NCBI RefSeq assembly: GCF_014651495.1
Contig: NZ_BMWZ01000005.1
Span: 186,001 to 250,000, forward strand
Length of the DNA stretch: 64,000 nucleotides
Source: Algibacter mikhailovii
Lineage (GTDB): Bacteria > Bacteroidota > Bacteroidia > Flavobacteriales > Flavobacteriaceae
Direction: 5' to 3'
Shown: positions 37,037 through 46,277 of the stretch, in pieces
How positions within the stretch are numbered: the stretch's first letter is position 1
How the letters are laid out: every line of letters begins with the position of its first letter
Translations under genes and position numbers: made by a program
Notes under the pieces: model-generated
The model's input: the letters and a program-made list of their open reading frames with translations, nothing else
What the model was told of the DNA's origin: nothing
Database searches by the model: none

Positions 37037-38383
37037 ATGAAACAAAAAAATACGCTTATAAAAAATGCTAAAATAGTAAATGAAGGCGCTATTGTTAGTG
37101 GAGATATTTTGATAGAAGGTGAATATATTAAGCAAATAGGAGCGTCCATAAGTCCTAAGTCAAGCGATGTTCTAGTTATTGATGCTGAAGGCAAATATGT
37201 TTTACCTGGAGTGATTGATGATCAAGTGCATTTTAGAGAGCCCGGCTTAACACAGAAAGCAGATATAGGTACAGAGTCTAAAGCTGCAATTGCTGGTGGA
37301 ATTACTTCTTTTATTGAGATGCCTAATACCAGCCCACAAACAACAACCATAGAGAAATTAGAAGAAAAATTTAGTATTGCTGCTAAAACATCATCTGCTA
37401 ATTACTCTTTTATGTTTGGAGGAACCAATGATAATTTGGATGAAATACTGAAACTTGATGTTAATCAAGTTGCGGGATTAAAGTTGTTTTTAGGTTCTTC
37501 AACAGGGAATATGCTCGTTGACGACCCTAAAGTTTTAGAGAAGATTTTTAAAAGTACAGATATGGTGATTTCTGTACATTGTGAGGACGAAGGCACGATA
37601 AAAAGAAATTATAAGGAATATCATGATAGATTTGGCGATGATATTCCCATAAAGTACCATCCTATAATTAGAAGTGAGGAAGCGTGTTATTTGTCATCTT
37701 CCAAAGCCATAGAGTTAGCAAAGAAAACGGGAGCAAGATTGCATGTGTTTCATCTCTCTACAGGTAAAGAGACGGACTTATTTTCTAATAAAATACCTTT
37801 AAAGGATAAGAAAATCACAGCAGAAGTTTGTGTGCATCACCTATGGTTTTCTGACGAGGATTATGATAAAAAAGGGACGTTTATCAAATGGAATCCCGCA
37901 GTAAAAACAAAGGCTGATAGAGAAGAATTGTGGGAGGCATTACTCGATGATAGAATTGATGTTATTGCAACAGATCATGCACCGCATACTTTAGACGAGA
38001 AAAACAATCCGTATGCCAGTGCGCCCTCTGGAGGGCCTCTTGTGCAACATGCTCTGCCTGCAATATTAGAAATGTATCACAAAGAAAAAATTTCTTTGGA
38101 AAAAATAGTTGAAAAAATGTGTCATAACCCAGCTATTTTGTTTGACATAGAACGACGAGGCTATATTAAGGAAGGCTACTATGCCGATTTAGTATTGGTA
38201 GATTTGAATAACCCTTGGACCGTAAAAAAAGATAATATTTTATATAAATGTGGCTGGTCACCATTTGAGGGAGCTACTTTTAAGTCCAGAATAACGGATA
38301 CCTTTTTAAATGGTACTTTAGTATATAAAAACGGTAAATTTAAGGATGTTAAGGCTGCAAAGCGATTAACTTTTAATAGATGA
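37037..38383 (+). CDS. pyrC: Dihydroorotase (class I)
   Basis: Closes carbamoyl-aspartate to dihydroorotate in pyrimidine synthesis. The 448-residue amidohydrolase shows VLPGVIDDQVHFREPGL (55-71), the FLGSSTGNM loop, MVISVHCED, RLHVFHLSTG and ATDHAPHTLDEK with the catalytic Asp. In the first metal motif the usual HxH is QVH (Gln63, His65), so the first histidine is replaced; I recall the same in other Bacteroidota enzymes. It overlaps the DUF4296 gene by 4 nt. Confidence 0.92.
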   Translation: MKQKNTLIKNAKIVNEGAIVSGDILIEGEYIKQIGASISPKSSDVLVIDAEGKYVLPGVIDDQVHFREPGLTQKADIGTESKAAIAGGITSFIEMPNTSPQTTTIEKLEEKFSIAAKTSSANYSFMFGGTNDNLDEILKLDVNQVAGLKLFLGSSTGNMLVDDPKVLEKIFKSTDMVISVHCEDEGTIKRNYKEYHDRFGDDIPIKYHPIIRSEEACYLSSSKAIELAKKTGARLHVFHLSTGKETDLFSNKIPLKDKKITAEVCVHHLWFSDEDYDKKGTFIKWNPAVKTKADREELWEALLDDRIDVIATDHAPHTLDEKNNPYASAPSGGPLVQHALPAILEMYHKEKISLEKIVEKMCHNPAILFDIERRGYIKEGYYADLVLVDLNNPWTVKKDNILYKCGWSPFEGATFKSRITDTFLNGTLVYKNGKFKDVKAAKRLTFNR

Positions 38384-38940
38384 TTTTAAGACAAACCATA
38401 TTATTCTTTTTCATACTCATAACGATTTCGTCTTGCAATCGATTTAGAGGTCCAGATAAACCTGAAAATTTAATTTCTAAGGAAAAAATGGCTGCCATTT
38501 TAATAGATTCTAAATTTTTAACTTCTGGAAATAATACAACTAGAAAGGCTATAAGGGATAGTAATGTGAATGTGAAAACTTATGTGTATTTAAAACATAA
38601 TATTGATAGTTTACAATTTGCTATGAGCAATAGTTATTATGCTTTTCATCTTGATGAGTATGAAGAAATATATAATTTGGCAATTGATAGTTTAGAACGG
38701 TTGAATATAAAATTGAAGGAGGTTCAAGCTGAGGAGTGGAAGGAGCAGACGAAAAGAGAAGAAGATTCATTGAAATTGGTGAATAAAAAGAAAGATTCTC
38801 TAAACCTTATAAGTTCTAAGGATTCTCTAGGACTAATTTCTAATGTGGATTCTATGGGCGTTAAGCAGCTCGATTTGAATTACGAAAAAAAGAATTCTTT
38901 AATTAATCCTATTTCTGATACGCTTGACCTACAGCAGTAA
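38380..38940 (+). CDS. DUF4296 lipoprotein downstream of pyrC
   Basis: A 186-residue lipoprotein (signal ending ISSC, Cys19). The LISKEKMAAILIDSKF and NIDSLQFAMSNSYYAFHLDEY segments match DUF4296. The C-terminal third is low-complexity and charged, with repeats of the KDSLxLIS type (near 139-157). Coupled to pyrC by a 4-nt overlap, the usual neighbour in this phylum, although a lipoprotein has no clear link with pyrimidine synthesis. The 3' end overlaps the convergent epimerase gene by 32 nt. Confidence 0.8.
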   Translation: MILRQTILFFFILITISSCNRFRGPDKPENLISKEKMAAILIDSKFLTSGNNTTRKAIRDSNVNVKTYVYLKHNIDSLQFAMSNSYYAFHLDEYEEIYNLAIDSLERLNIKLKEVQAEEWKEQTKREEDSLKLVNKKKDSLNLISSKDSLGLISNVDSMGVKQLDLNYEKKNSLINPISDTLDLQQ

Positions 38941-39910
38941 TAGTTTCCTCTATGCTTTTAAATTTGTAAGCCAAAGCAGTTTTTATTTTGTTATTACTAT
39001 AACAGCTTTCTGTGGATAACGATTTAGCGAGATGTTTTGTTAGTTGTCTCCTTTTTCCAGTAACTTTATGATTCACCCAATCTAGCCTCCATGCAATATT
39101 AAGCAATAATTGCGAGGCGGTTTTTGTTGGCACTTTTCTATTTATTGATTTGGCTACCGCTTGTAAAAATTTCTTGAATGACCAGTTTTCCGCAATTAAG
39201 ATGTAACGTTCGTTAATTATTTTACTATCCATTAAAGCAATCATGATATTCACCACATCTTCCACAGCAATAAGACCAACAGTGCCTTTGGTATAAAACT
39301 TTAGTCCTTGGGCTGCTTTTTTAAAAATACTACCCGATCCATATTTCCATATTCCAGCACCCAGAATGACACCGGGATTAACAATTACAGCATTTAGTCC
39401 TTCTTGGGTTCCCCGCCAAACTTCAATTTCAGCACCGTATTTTGTTATGGCATATACGTTATTATCAGCTTCAGGTTCCCATATTGTGTCTTCAGTAATT
39501 AGGCTATTATCTAAAGTTGTTCCTAATGTTGCAATAGAGCTTACGTAACAAAGTTTGTCTATGTTATTTGAAATAGAAAGATTTACAATATTAGCGGTTC
39601 CTTCAATGTTTGTTTTTCTTAAAAGGGGGTATTTGTCAGGTTCAAAAGACACAAAAGCAGCGCAATGATATAACCTAGTAATGCCTTTAAAAGCATTTGA
39701 CAGAGCTGGAATGTCTAAGAGATCGGCTTTTACCCATTCTATGGATTCGAAAGCAGTTTCATAGTCTTTTGTATAGTATGAAAAAACATTTTTAGTATTC
39801 TCAAGCTTTTTGTCATTCCTATAAATGGCTCTTATTTTTTCTTCTCCACTGGTAAGCTTATATAGCAAATGTGCTCCCACTAAACCCGTGCCTCCTGTTA
39901 CTAAAATCAT
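38909..39910 (-). CDS. NAD-dependent epimerase/dehydratase (extended SDR)
   Basis: A 333-residue enzyme with the nucleotide-binding ILVTGGTGLVGAHL (2-15) and the active-site YAITKYGAEIEVWR (Tyr and Lys of YxxxK), plus LYHCAAFVSF after strand 4. It resembles dihydroflavonol reductase/epimerase-type extended SDRs. The substrate is not evident. Single gene, convergent with the DUF4296 gene and divergent from tyrS. Confidence 0.85.
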   Translation of the reverse strand: MILVTGGTGLVGAHLLYKLTSGEEKIRAIYRNDKKLENTKNVFSYYTKDYETAFESIEWVKADLLDIPALSNAFKGITRLYHCAAFVSFEPDKYPLLRKTNIEGTANIVNLSISNNIDKLCYVSSIATLGTTLDNSLITEDTIWEPEADNNVYAITKYGAEIEVWRGTQEGLNAVIVNPGVILGAGIWKYGSGSIFKKAAQGLKFYTKGTVGLIAVEDVVNIMIALMDSKIINERYILIAENWSFKKFLQAVAKSINRKVPTKTASQLLLNIAWRLDWVNHKVTGKRRQLTKHLAKSLSTESCYSNNKIKTALAYKFKSIEETITAVGQAYQK

Positions 39911-39963
39911 GCATCTAAATTAAAGAATTATTAAGAATCCATAAGGAATTATGCCTGTATTTT

Positions 39964-39971
39964 TATCTTTG
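39964..39971 (+). promoter_or_regulatory. Putative -7 element (TAtcTTTG) of tyrS
   Basis: Perfect TAnnTTTG match 27 nt before the ATG at 39999. It lies within the longer open frame (from 39951), so it decides for the ATG at 39999. Confidence 0.55.
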
Positions 39972-39998
39972 CATAGTTTTGTAAAAAAAGAAGGAATA

Positions 39999-41294
39999 AT
40001 GAATAAGAATTTTGTTGAAGAATTAACTTGGAGAGGTATGATACATACGGTTATGCCTGGTGCCGAAGAGCATTTGTTAGAAAGTATGCGCAGTGCTTAT
40101 GTTGGGTTTGATCCTACTGCAGATTCCTTACATATTGGGAATCTAGTTCCTATTATGCTTTTAGCACATTATCAGCGTTGTGGGCATAAACCAGTTGCTT
40201 TAGTTGGTGGTGCTACAGGAATGATTGGCGATCCTTCGGGGAAATCTAATGAGCGTAACTTGTTAGATGAGATAACGTTACGTCATAATCAAGAAGCCAT
40301 AAAGGCGCAGTTAGCACATTTTTTGGATTTTGAAAGTGATAAAACCAATGCGGCTGAATTAGTTAATAATTATGATTGGATGAAAGAGTTTTCTTTTCTT
40401 GAGTTTATTCGTGATGTTGGCAAGCATATTACCGTTAATTACATGATGGCCAAAGATTCTGTGAAAAATAGAATTTCATCGGATTCATCCGAAGGAATGA
40501 GTTTTACAGAATTCACTTATCAGTTGGTGCAAGGCTATGATTTTCTACATTTATATAAAGCCAATGATTGTTCAATACAAATGGGTGGTAGTGATCAATG
40601 GGGTAACATCACCACCGGTACAGAATTAATAAGAAGAATTTCCGGAGGAAAAGGATATGCCATTACTTGTCCTTTAATTACTAAATCAGACGGGTCTAAG
40701 TTTGGTAAGTCAGAAGGAGGAAATGTATGGTTAGATGCCAACAGGACATCACCTTATAAGTTTTATCAATATTGGCTAAATTCTAGCGATGAAGATGCCG
40801 AAAAGTATATTAAGATTTTTACCTTCTTAAATAAAGCGGAAATAGATGCTTTAATTGAAGAGCATAAGGAGGGGCCGCATATGCGTTTATTGCAAAAGCG
40901 ACTAGCAGTTGAAATTACCACAATGGTACATTCTAAAGAAGATTTAGAAAATGCGATTACAGCCAGTAATATATTGTTTGGTAAGTCAACAAGTGAAGAT
41001 TTAATGGCATTAGATGAAAACACCTTTTTAGATGTTTTTGATGGGGTTCCAAAAACACAAATAGCCAAGGCTGAAATAGATCAAGGTTTAGATATTATTG
41101 GGGCTTTAGCTGAAAAAGGCGGCTTTTTAAAATCTAATGGAGAAGCAAGACGTGCACTGAAAGAAAATTCAATTTCTGTTAATAAGGAAAAAGTAAAGGA
41201 TGACTATCGAATTACGCTTAAAGATTTAATTAATGATAAATTTGTCTTGTTACAGCGCGGTAAGAAGAATTATTTTGTTCTACAAGTAGTCTAA
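39999..41294 (+). CDS. tyrS: Tyrosine--tRNA ligase
   Basis: Charges tRNA-Tyr. The 431-residue class I synthetase has [14 protein letters not shown] (HIGN at 45-48 as the HIGH motif), the [11 protein letters not shown] tyrosine site, and KFGKS near 234 (KMSKS motif), followed by a C-terminal S4 RNA-binding domain (about 365-431, [15 protein letters not shown]). I chose the ATG at 39999 over 39951 because of the promoter element between them. A terminator follows closely. Confidence 0.96.
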   Translation: MNKNFVEELTWRGMIHTVMPGAEEHLLESMRSAYVGFDPTADSLHIGNLVPIMLLAHYQRCGHKPVALVGGATGMIGDPSGKSNERNLLDEITLRHNQEAIKAQLAHFLDFESDKTNAAELVNNYDWMKEFSFLEFIRDVGKHITVNYMMAKDSVKNRISSDSSEGMSFTEFTYQLVQGYDFLHLYKANDCSIQMGGSDQWGNITTGTELIRRISGGKGYAITCPLITKSDGSKFGKSEGGNVWLDANRTSPYKFYQYWLNSSDEDAEKYIKIFTFLNKAEIDALIEEHKEGPHMRLLQKRLAVEITTMVHSKEDLENAITASNILFGKSTSEDLMALDENTFLDVFDGVPKTQIAKAEIDQGLDIIGALAEKGGFLKSNGEARRALKENSISVNKEKVKDDYRITLKDLINDKFVLLQRGKKNYFVLQVV

Positions 41295-41301
41295 AAAAAA
41301 T

Positions 41302-41329
41302 AAAGCCTGATGATAAACATCAGGCTTTT
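41302..41329 (+). terminator. Terminator of tyrS
   Basis: An 11-bp stem (AAAGCCTGATG with CATCAGGCTTT) with a 5-nt loop, followed by TTAATTT, just after the tyrS stop. Confidence 0.85.
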
Positions 41330-41420
41330 AATTTAGCTAACCAACCAAATAAACTAAATTTTTCTTTTTCAAAGCTAAAGTTTTTGTCGGTGACCTTTTT
41401 GATAACTTACAGAAATACTT

Positions 41421-41867
41421 TTATTTTTTTAGTTTTATTTTTTCCCAATTAGCATTAGCCAATTCAATTAGGGTGGCTTCGTTATTTTTCTGCCAAAGTT
41501 TTAATGTATTCGTACCCCAAGAGTTGTAAAATAAATAGAGATTTCCGTCATCAATTAAAAACGTTTCTGGATCAATAGAAACCTTTTCGCTTTTTTTTGC
41601 GATTGCATAAGCGCAATACCCGCCATATTTTGGAACGTATTTGCTCGGGTTCTTATTGAATTTTTCTTGATTTTTTTCTGAAGAAAATTTATAGTTAGCA
41701 CCATCAAAAGAGACTGTATATTTCCCAAGACCTTCTGCAGGCTTATTGTCAAAATAGGCTACAACGTCAAAGCCGTTAGCAATAAAACCTTTTTTAAGAT
41801 TGTAATCTATATCTTGGGCGGTTGCGGATAAGCATGTTAGGGCAAATAGAAGGAAAATGTTTTTCAT
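41421..41867 (-). CDS. YHS domain-containing exported protein
   Basis: A 148-residue protein with a signal peptide (1-17, ending SATAQ). The YHS-type domain follows: GFDVVAYFDNKPAEG, KFSSEKNQEKFNKNPSKYVP and YGGYCAYAI with a single Cys. YHS proteins are thought to bind metal or a cofactor; the periplasmic form is common in marine Bacteroidota, with no firm function. Single gene after the convergent tyrS. Confidence 0.82.
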   Translation of the reverse strand: MKNIFLLFALTCLSATAQDIDYNLKKGFIANGFDVVAYFDNKPAEGLGKYTVSFDGANYKFSSEKNQEKFNKNPSKYVPKYGGYCAYAIAKKSEKVSIDPETFLIDDGNLYLFYNSWGTNTLKLWQKNNEATLIELANANWEKIKLKK

Positions 41868-41917
41868 GACAAATGGTTTTTTTAATAAGTCTCCAATTAA
41901 TCAAGAACTTACAACCA

Positions 41918-42895
41918 TTAAAGCATCATAAGATTACATCCCCTAATATCAGAATTATCAAATCTCCCAATAACCTCAAAGGAATTATCCGGATTTACTT
42001 TACCTAAATCTTGAGTCGCAATAAAGGAACATGAATTTATGTTGGCTAAGTCAATAATATTAATACCCCCCGTTTTTCCTGTAGTTTGAATATGCAAGGC
42101 GTCTTCGGTGTCACGAGTTAAAATTTTCATCCATGGAGGGCAATTAAATGCACCATAACCCTTGGAGTACCCTTGGCTTAAAAGTTCAGTCATACCATAT
42201 TCACTATGAATACAAGAAACTCCAAAGCCGGTTTTTAAAATGTCATGTAATTCATGTCTAATTAGTTCTTTTCTTCGTCCTTTCATGCCCCCTGTTTCCA
42301 TTATTATGGTGTTTTTTAATTGAAATTGATAATGTTCAACTACATCTAATAATGCAAAAGAGACCCCTATTAATAATATTTTTTTTCCTTGCGCATCTAA
42401 TTGCTCTAAAGTATCCCTTAATTCTGAAATATTATTCAAATAGAATCCGCTTTCAGGGTGTTTAGAAGTCTTTATCATGGCGTCAACCATGTAAATTAGT
42501 GAAGAACCCGTGCGTTCCAAATAAGAGGGTAGTAAGCCTAGAATCACATAATCATCAATATTGCCATAAAAGTATTCAAAACCTTTAGTGAAACTAGCTG
42601 TGTAAATGTCCAAATTAGTAACATGATGTTTACTAGTCACGGAGCCCGTGGTTCCTGAACTTGTGAATGTCATTTCTATGTCATCCGTGGAGCTTAAAAT
42701 GGATTTCGTTTTAAAAAACTGAATTGGCAAAAAGGGAATAGCCTCAATACGATTTATTTCACTTGGATGAACGTATAATAAATCACAAAAAGACCGGTAC
42801 ACGCGATTGTTTTCAAATTGGAACTTGAAGACCTCTAGAGCACGTTCTTTAAATTCTGTTTGGGTTTTTATTTTAAATATATTTTCTACCTTCAT
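41918..42895 (-). CDS. LuxE/PaaK-like acyl-activating enzyme
   Basis: A 325-residue soluble protein. It has the adenylating-enzyme phosphate loop TFTSSGTTGSVTSKH (about 91-105), IPFLPIQFFKTK before it, METGGMKGRRKELIRHE and SEYGMTELLSQGY in the middle, and a short C-terminal domain. This is the layout of LuxE acyl-protein synthetase and phenylacetate-CoA-ligase-like proteins. No lux genes or fatty-acid reductase lie nearby, so the acyl substrate and acceptor are unknown. Confidence 0.8.
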   Translation of the reverse strand: MKVENIFKIKTQTEFKERALEVFKFQFENNRVYRSFCDLLYVHPSEINRIEAIPFLPIQFFKTKSILSSTDDIEMTFTSSGTTGSVTSKHHVTNLDIYTASFTKGFEYFYGNIDDYVILGLLPSYLERTGSSLIYMVDAMIKTSKHPESGFYLNNISELRDTLEQLDAQGKKILLIGVSFALLDVVEHYQFQLKNTIIMETGGMKGRRKELIRHELHDILKTGFGVSCIHSEYGMTELLSQGYSKGYGAFNCPPWMKILTRDTEDALHIQTTGKTGGINIIDLANINSCSFIATQDLGKVNPDNSFEVIGRFDNSDIRGCNLMML

Positions 42896-42915
42896 CTTAG
42901 TAATCCTAATAGTTA

Positions 42916-42923
42916 CAAAAGTA
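42916..42923 (-). promoter_or_regulatory. Putative -7 element (TActTTTG) of the LuxE-like gene
   Basis: Perfect TAnnTTTG match on the minus strand, 20 nt before the ATG at 42895. Confidence 0.5.
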
Positions 42924-42934
42924 TATAAAATAGA

Positions 42935-42959
42935 AAAGCATTGTCTTAGACAATGCTTT
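42935..42959 (-). terminator. Terminator of the small T9SS gene
   Basis: An 11-bp stem (AAAGCATTGTC with GACAATGCTTT) with a 3-nt loop, 23 nt past the stop of the minus-strand 113-residue T9SS gene, just upstream of the promoter of the LuxE-like gene. Confidence 0.75.
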
Positions 42960-42982
42960 CATTTTTTTGTTTGTTAACACCG

Positions 42983-43324
42983 TTATCTTATCACGAGTTT
43001 TCTAGTCTCACTTTTTGTGTTTTCAGTAACTTTTATAATATAAACACCTTTTTTTAAATTGGAAATATCTAATTCCCGACCTGTAATTTTAGTGTTAAAA
43101 ATCCTTTTTCCTAAAACATCATAAAACTCAATATGCTTCAAGGCATTGCGTTCTGATGTTATGTAAATTAATTTTCCCGAGCTATATGCAGGATTAGGAT
43201 ATATAGTTAAACCCTGGATATTTTGATCAAAACCTTCTTGTAGACCTCTATTCTGTGCACCATTAATTTGTACTGAAAAAAAGGCTATGACCGTAATTAA
43301 AAATAAAAAGAATTTTCTTAGCAT
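42983..43324 (-). CDS. Short T9SS type A sorting-domain protein
   Basis: Only 113 residues: a signal peptide (1-23), a linker of about 17 residues, then a complete type A sorting domain (about 40-113: LTIYPNPAYSSGKL, LKHIEFYDVLGKRIF, LDISNLKKGVYIIKV, ETRKLVIR). No cargo domain is present. It is divergent from the two-component regulator gene. It may be a stand-alone anchor or competitor for the secretion system, or a remnant of a larger gene, though it has its own promoter element and terminator. Confidence 0.8.
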   Translation of the reverse strand: MLRKFFLFLITVIAFFSVQINGAQNRGLQEGFDQNIQGLTIYPNPAYSSGKLIYITSERNALKHIEFYDVLGKRIFNTKITGRELDISNLKKGVYIIKVTENTKSETRKLVIR

Positions 43325-43361
43325 ACCATCTTTTTTGATTCATTAAGATAATATGCTAGTG

Positions 43362-43369
43362 CAAAAGTA
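43362..43369 (-). promoter_or_regulatory. Putative -7 element (TActTTTG) of the short T9SS gene
   Basis: Perfect TAnnTTTG match on the minus strand, 37 nt before the ATG at 43324. Confidence 0.5.
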
Positions 43370-43517
43370 GTGCCAAAATATTGTTAAAGATGTTTTTTGA
43401 TGTCTTAAGTTTAAGCCCATGTAACAGGTTTGTTATTTTAATGTTATTAATTATATTATTTGGTTTAAATTATGGTTTTAGTCCTATCTTTACTACAGTA
43501 AAAGAAGATCAGTAAGA

Positions 43518-44198
43518 ATGAAAAAGAAAAATATAAAGATATTACTTGTTGACGATGAGCCAGATATCTTAGAAATAGTTGGTTATAATTTGTCTAATGA
43601 GGGGTATCAAGTTATTACTGCTGAGAATGGACAGGAGGGTGTTAAAAAGGCAAAAAAAGAACTTCCACATTTGATTATTCTTGATGTTATGATGCCTGAA
43701 ATGGATGGTATTGAAGCCTGTGAAATTATTAGGCAGAATAAAGACCTGAGCAATACCATAGTAACCTTTTTAACTGCTAGAGGGGAAGATTATTCTCAAG
43801 TTGCTGGATTTGATGCTGGAGCAGATGATTATATAACAAAGCCTATAAAACCAAAAGTTCTAGTGAGTAAGGTAAAAGCACTTTTGAGACGTTTTAAAGA
43901 AGATAATGCTCCAGATACTTTAAAGGTAGGGAGTTTGGTTATTAATAGAGATGAATACAAAATCACGTCTAAAGGAAAAGAAATCATTCTTCCTAAAAAA
44001 GAATTTGAATTATTATCTTTGTTAGCGTCCAAGCCAGGCAAAGTATTTAAAAGAGATGAAATACTAGATACGGTTTGGGGTAATGAAGTGGTAGTTGGAG
44101 GTAGAACTATAGATGTTCATATCAGAAAACTGCGTGAAAAACTTGGTGATGAAAGCTTTAAAACTATAAAAGGCGTAGGTTACAAGTTTGTAGATTAA
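43518..44198 (+). CDS. OmpR/PhoB-family response regulator
   Basis: A 226-residue transcription factor. Receiver domain (1-122) with the acidic pair in LLVDDEPD, the phosphorylated Asp56 in LIILDVMMP and Lys108 in YITKPIKP; then a winged-helix DNA-binding domain (about 130-226: KEFELLSLLASKPGKVF, VVGGRTIDVHIRKLREKLG, IKGVGYKF). Paired with the histidine kinase gene 6 nt downstream. In this phylum such pairs are often called PhoB/PhoR-like; the signal is not known. Confidence 0.93.
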   Translation: MKKKNIKILLVDDEPDILEIVGYNLSNEGYQVITAENGQEGVKKAKKELPHLIILDVMMPEMDGIEACEIIRQNKDLSNTIVTFLTARGEDYSQVAGFDAGADDYITKPIKPKVLVSKVKALLRRFKEDNAPDTLKVGSLVINRDEYKITSKGKEIILPKKEFELLSLLASKPGKVFKRDEILDTVWGNEVVVGGRTIDVHIRKLREKLGDESFKTIKGVGYKFVD

Positions 44199-44204
44199 TC
44201 TGCT

Positions 44205-45248
44205 ATGCAAACAAAATTCAAGAAATCATATCGTTTCGCGGTAAGAACATCGGTTTATATCACCCTATATACAACACTCTTAATGGGTGTTTTTTTTTAT
44301 TATTTTACTGAATTGAAATGGTTTGCTTTGCTTTGGTATGCCATATGTGTTTTCTGTTTTACTTTTGTTATTATTCAATTTAGTGTAGAACGCTTTATAT
44401 ATAAGCGGGTAAAAAAGATTTATGATGACTTAACCCTTTTGGAATCTGCAAATATGAGTAATGGACCTATTACCACCAACATGCAGACCCTTACCGAGGA
44501 GATTGATAAGTTTGCAAGAGATAAAAAGTTAGAGATAGAGACCTTAAAGGTTAGAGAGGAGTATAGACGCGAGTTTTTAGGAAATGTATCTCATGAACTA
44601 AAAACACCATTATTTACGGTTCAAGGTTATGTGTTGACTTTGCTTGATGGAGGCATTAATGACGTAAATATAAGAGAAAAATATCTAGAAAGAGCCAGTA
44701 AGGGCATTGAAAGGCTGGGTTATATAATTAATGATTTAGACATGATAACCAAACTAGAAGTTGGTGATTTGAGTTTAAATATTGAAGTTTTCGACATCGT
44801 GGAATTGGCTAAACATACGTTTGAAATGTTTGAAATGAAGGCGAATAAGAAGAAAATCACATTCACCTTTGACAGGGATTATTCAGAACCCATCATGGTA
44901 AGAGCTGATAAAGAGCGAATACAGCAAGTTCTGGCTAACTTAATAGTAAACTCTATTAAGTATGGAAGGTTAAAAGGAACTACTGAGATTAGTATTGAGA
45001 ACCTAATCAAAAACAAGGTGATTGTTAGGGTAACAGACAATGGTGAAGGGATTTCTAAAATACATATGCCTAGGTTATTTGAACGTTTTTATCGAGTGGA
45101 CAAAAGTGGTTCAAGAAAAGAAGGTGGTTCAGGTTTAGGTCTTTCTATTGTGAAACATATTATTGAAGCCCATAGAGAACGTATATACGTAGAAAGCGAG
45201 TTTGGCGTTGGGAGCGAGTTTTCCTTTACTTTAGAAAAGGTTCAATAA
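44205..45248 (+). CDS. Sensor histidine kinase (PhoR-like)
   Basis: A 347-residue membrane kinase with two N-terminal helices (about 14-34 and 38-58) and almost no external loop, so any signal would be sensed within or near the membrane. There is no PAS domain. Then the H-box FLGNVSHELKTPL (His130), N-box ANLIVNSIKYG, G1 box DNGEGIS, F-box FERFYRVDK and G2 box GGSGLGLSIVKH. It is cotranscribed with the regulator. The end overlaps the convergent glycosyltransferase gene by 18 nt. Confidence 0.93.
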   Translation: MQTKFKKSYRFAVRTSVYITLYTTLLMGVFFYYFTELKWFALLWYAICVFCFTFVIIQFSVERFIYKRVKKIYDDLTLLESANMSNGPITTNMQTLTEEIDKFARDKKLEIETLKVREEYRREFLGNVSHELKTPLFTVQGYVLTLLDGGINDVNIREKYLERASKGIERLGYIINDLDMITKLEVGDLSLNIEVFDIVELAKHTFEMFEMKANKKKITFTFDRDYSEPIMVRADKERIQQVLANLIVNSIKYGRLKGTTEISIENLIKNKVIVRVTDNGEGISKIHMPRLFERFYRVDKSGSRKEGGSGLGLSIVKHIIEAHRERIYVESEFGVGSEFSFTLEKVQ

Positions 45249-46277
45249 TGTTTTAAAATCAATGGTAGTATCAATAGATTTAAGGCCGTAATACGAATTA
45301 ACATCATTCAATTTTTTTAAAGTAAATTCTTTTTGCTTAGCGCTGGGTACGAGGCGCATTTCCGTGAGTCTTTTTGCTAAATATTCCTGTTCAAATTGAC
45401 CTGGTGTGGGAATAAAGAATGCTTTTTTATTAAGTTTTGCCAGATCCATAATGGTTGTGTATCCAGATCTTGCAATTATGAGTTCGCTTTCTTGTATAGT
45501 TTTCTCAAGTAATTCAGAAGTCATATAGTTATAAACACTAATATTATTTCCGCTACTAATAGTTTGTTGATCCTCTATAACCCCTTTAACAAAAATTACG
45601 TTTCCTGAGTAGGCATTTAATTCAGATAATAGTTTTTCTTCTAGAAGCGTTCGCTGCGGTTCAGGGCCCGAGAGAAGGACCATAATGTCGTTTTTAATAG
45701 CTACGGTTTTTGGCGTAAATCTGCTTAAAGGGCCAATGTATTTTATTGGAATATCTATAGAAGAATCATGGCCTAATTGCCCACTTAAATTAGGGGCCTC
45801 TTGAACATCTGGCACCCAGCAAGTGTCAAATTTTTTGATAAAATTTTGATGAATCTTTGTGCTTAACCATGAGGTGTTTCCGCTTAAAACATTTAATTGA
45901 TGCGTTATAAATACGGAAGGGACTTTCTTGTTTCGCACGCCAAATCTATTGTCTGAAATAATCCCAACAATATTGGTGTCTTCTAGCGTTCTTGATATTA
46001 TTTTATTTTCTTCTTTTATAGCTTTTAGAATTGAAGGTGAATCTTTAAGTAACTTCAATTTAAAGAGTTTGCCGTTTTGTGCATAAGTAATATTATAGGA
46101 CGGTAATTCTATAAAAGGTAAATGAGGAAACTCTTTACGAAGTAGACGTAAGGGAGACCCGTCACTTGCAATTATAGGTGTGAAATTATGATTTATTAAA
46201 GCCTCAATAATTGGGATGCACCTGGTGGCATGTCCAAGGCCCCAATTTAATGGGGCTACTATTATTTTTTTCTTCAT
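45231..46277 (-). CDS. MurG/MGT-like glycosyltransferase (GT-B fold)
   Basis: A 348-residue protein with the GT-B N-terminal motif APLNWGLGHATRCIPI (8-23), a VLLSGPEPQR loop in the C-terminal lobe, and the nucleotide-sugar region ARSGYTTIMDLAKL followed by PTPGQFEQEYLAKRL, as in MurG-like and macrolide-type transferases. It is a predicted cytoplasmic or membrane-associated enzyme; donor and acceptor unknown. It resembles the conserved Bacteroidota 'glycosyl transferase' that lacks a MurG context. Confidence 0.82.
   Translation of the reverse strand: MKKKIIVAPLNWGLGHATRCIPIIEALINHNFTPIIASDGSPLRLLRKEFPHLPFIELPSYNITYAQNGKLFKLKLLKDSPSILKAIKEENKIISRTLEDTNIVGIISDNRFGVRNKKVPSVFITHQLNVLSGNTSWLSTKIHQNFIKKFDTCWVPDVQEAPNLSGQLGHDSSIDIPIKYIGPLSRFTPKTVAIKNDIMVLLSGPEPQRTLLEEKLLSELNAYSGNVIFVKGVIEDQQTISSGNNISVYNYMTSELLEKTIQESELIIARSGYTTIMDLAKLNKKAFFIPTPGQFEQEYLAKRLTEMRLVPSAKQKEFTLKKLNDVNSYYGLKSIDTTIDFKTLLNLF

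Noticed and set aside
42983-43324. Pseudogene remnant of a larger T9SS protein
   Set aside because: It keeps an intact signal peptide, complete sorting domain, promoter element and terminator, so a functional short gene is more likely.
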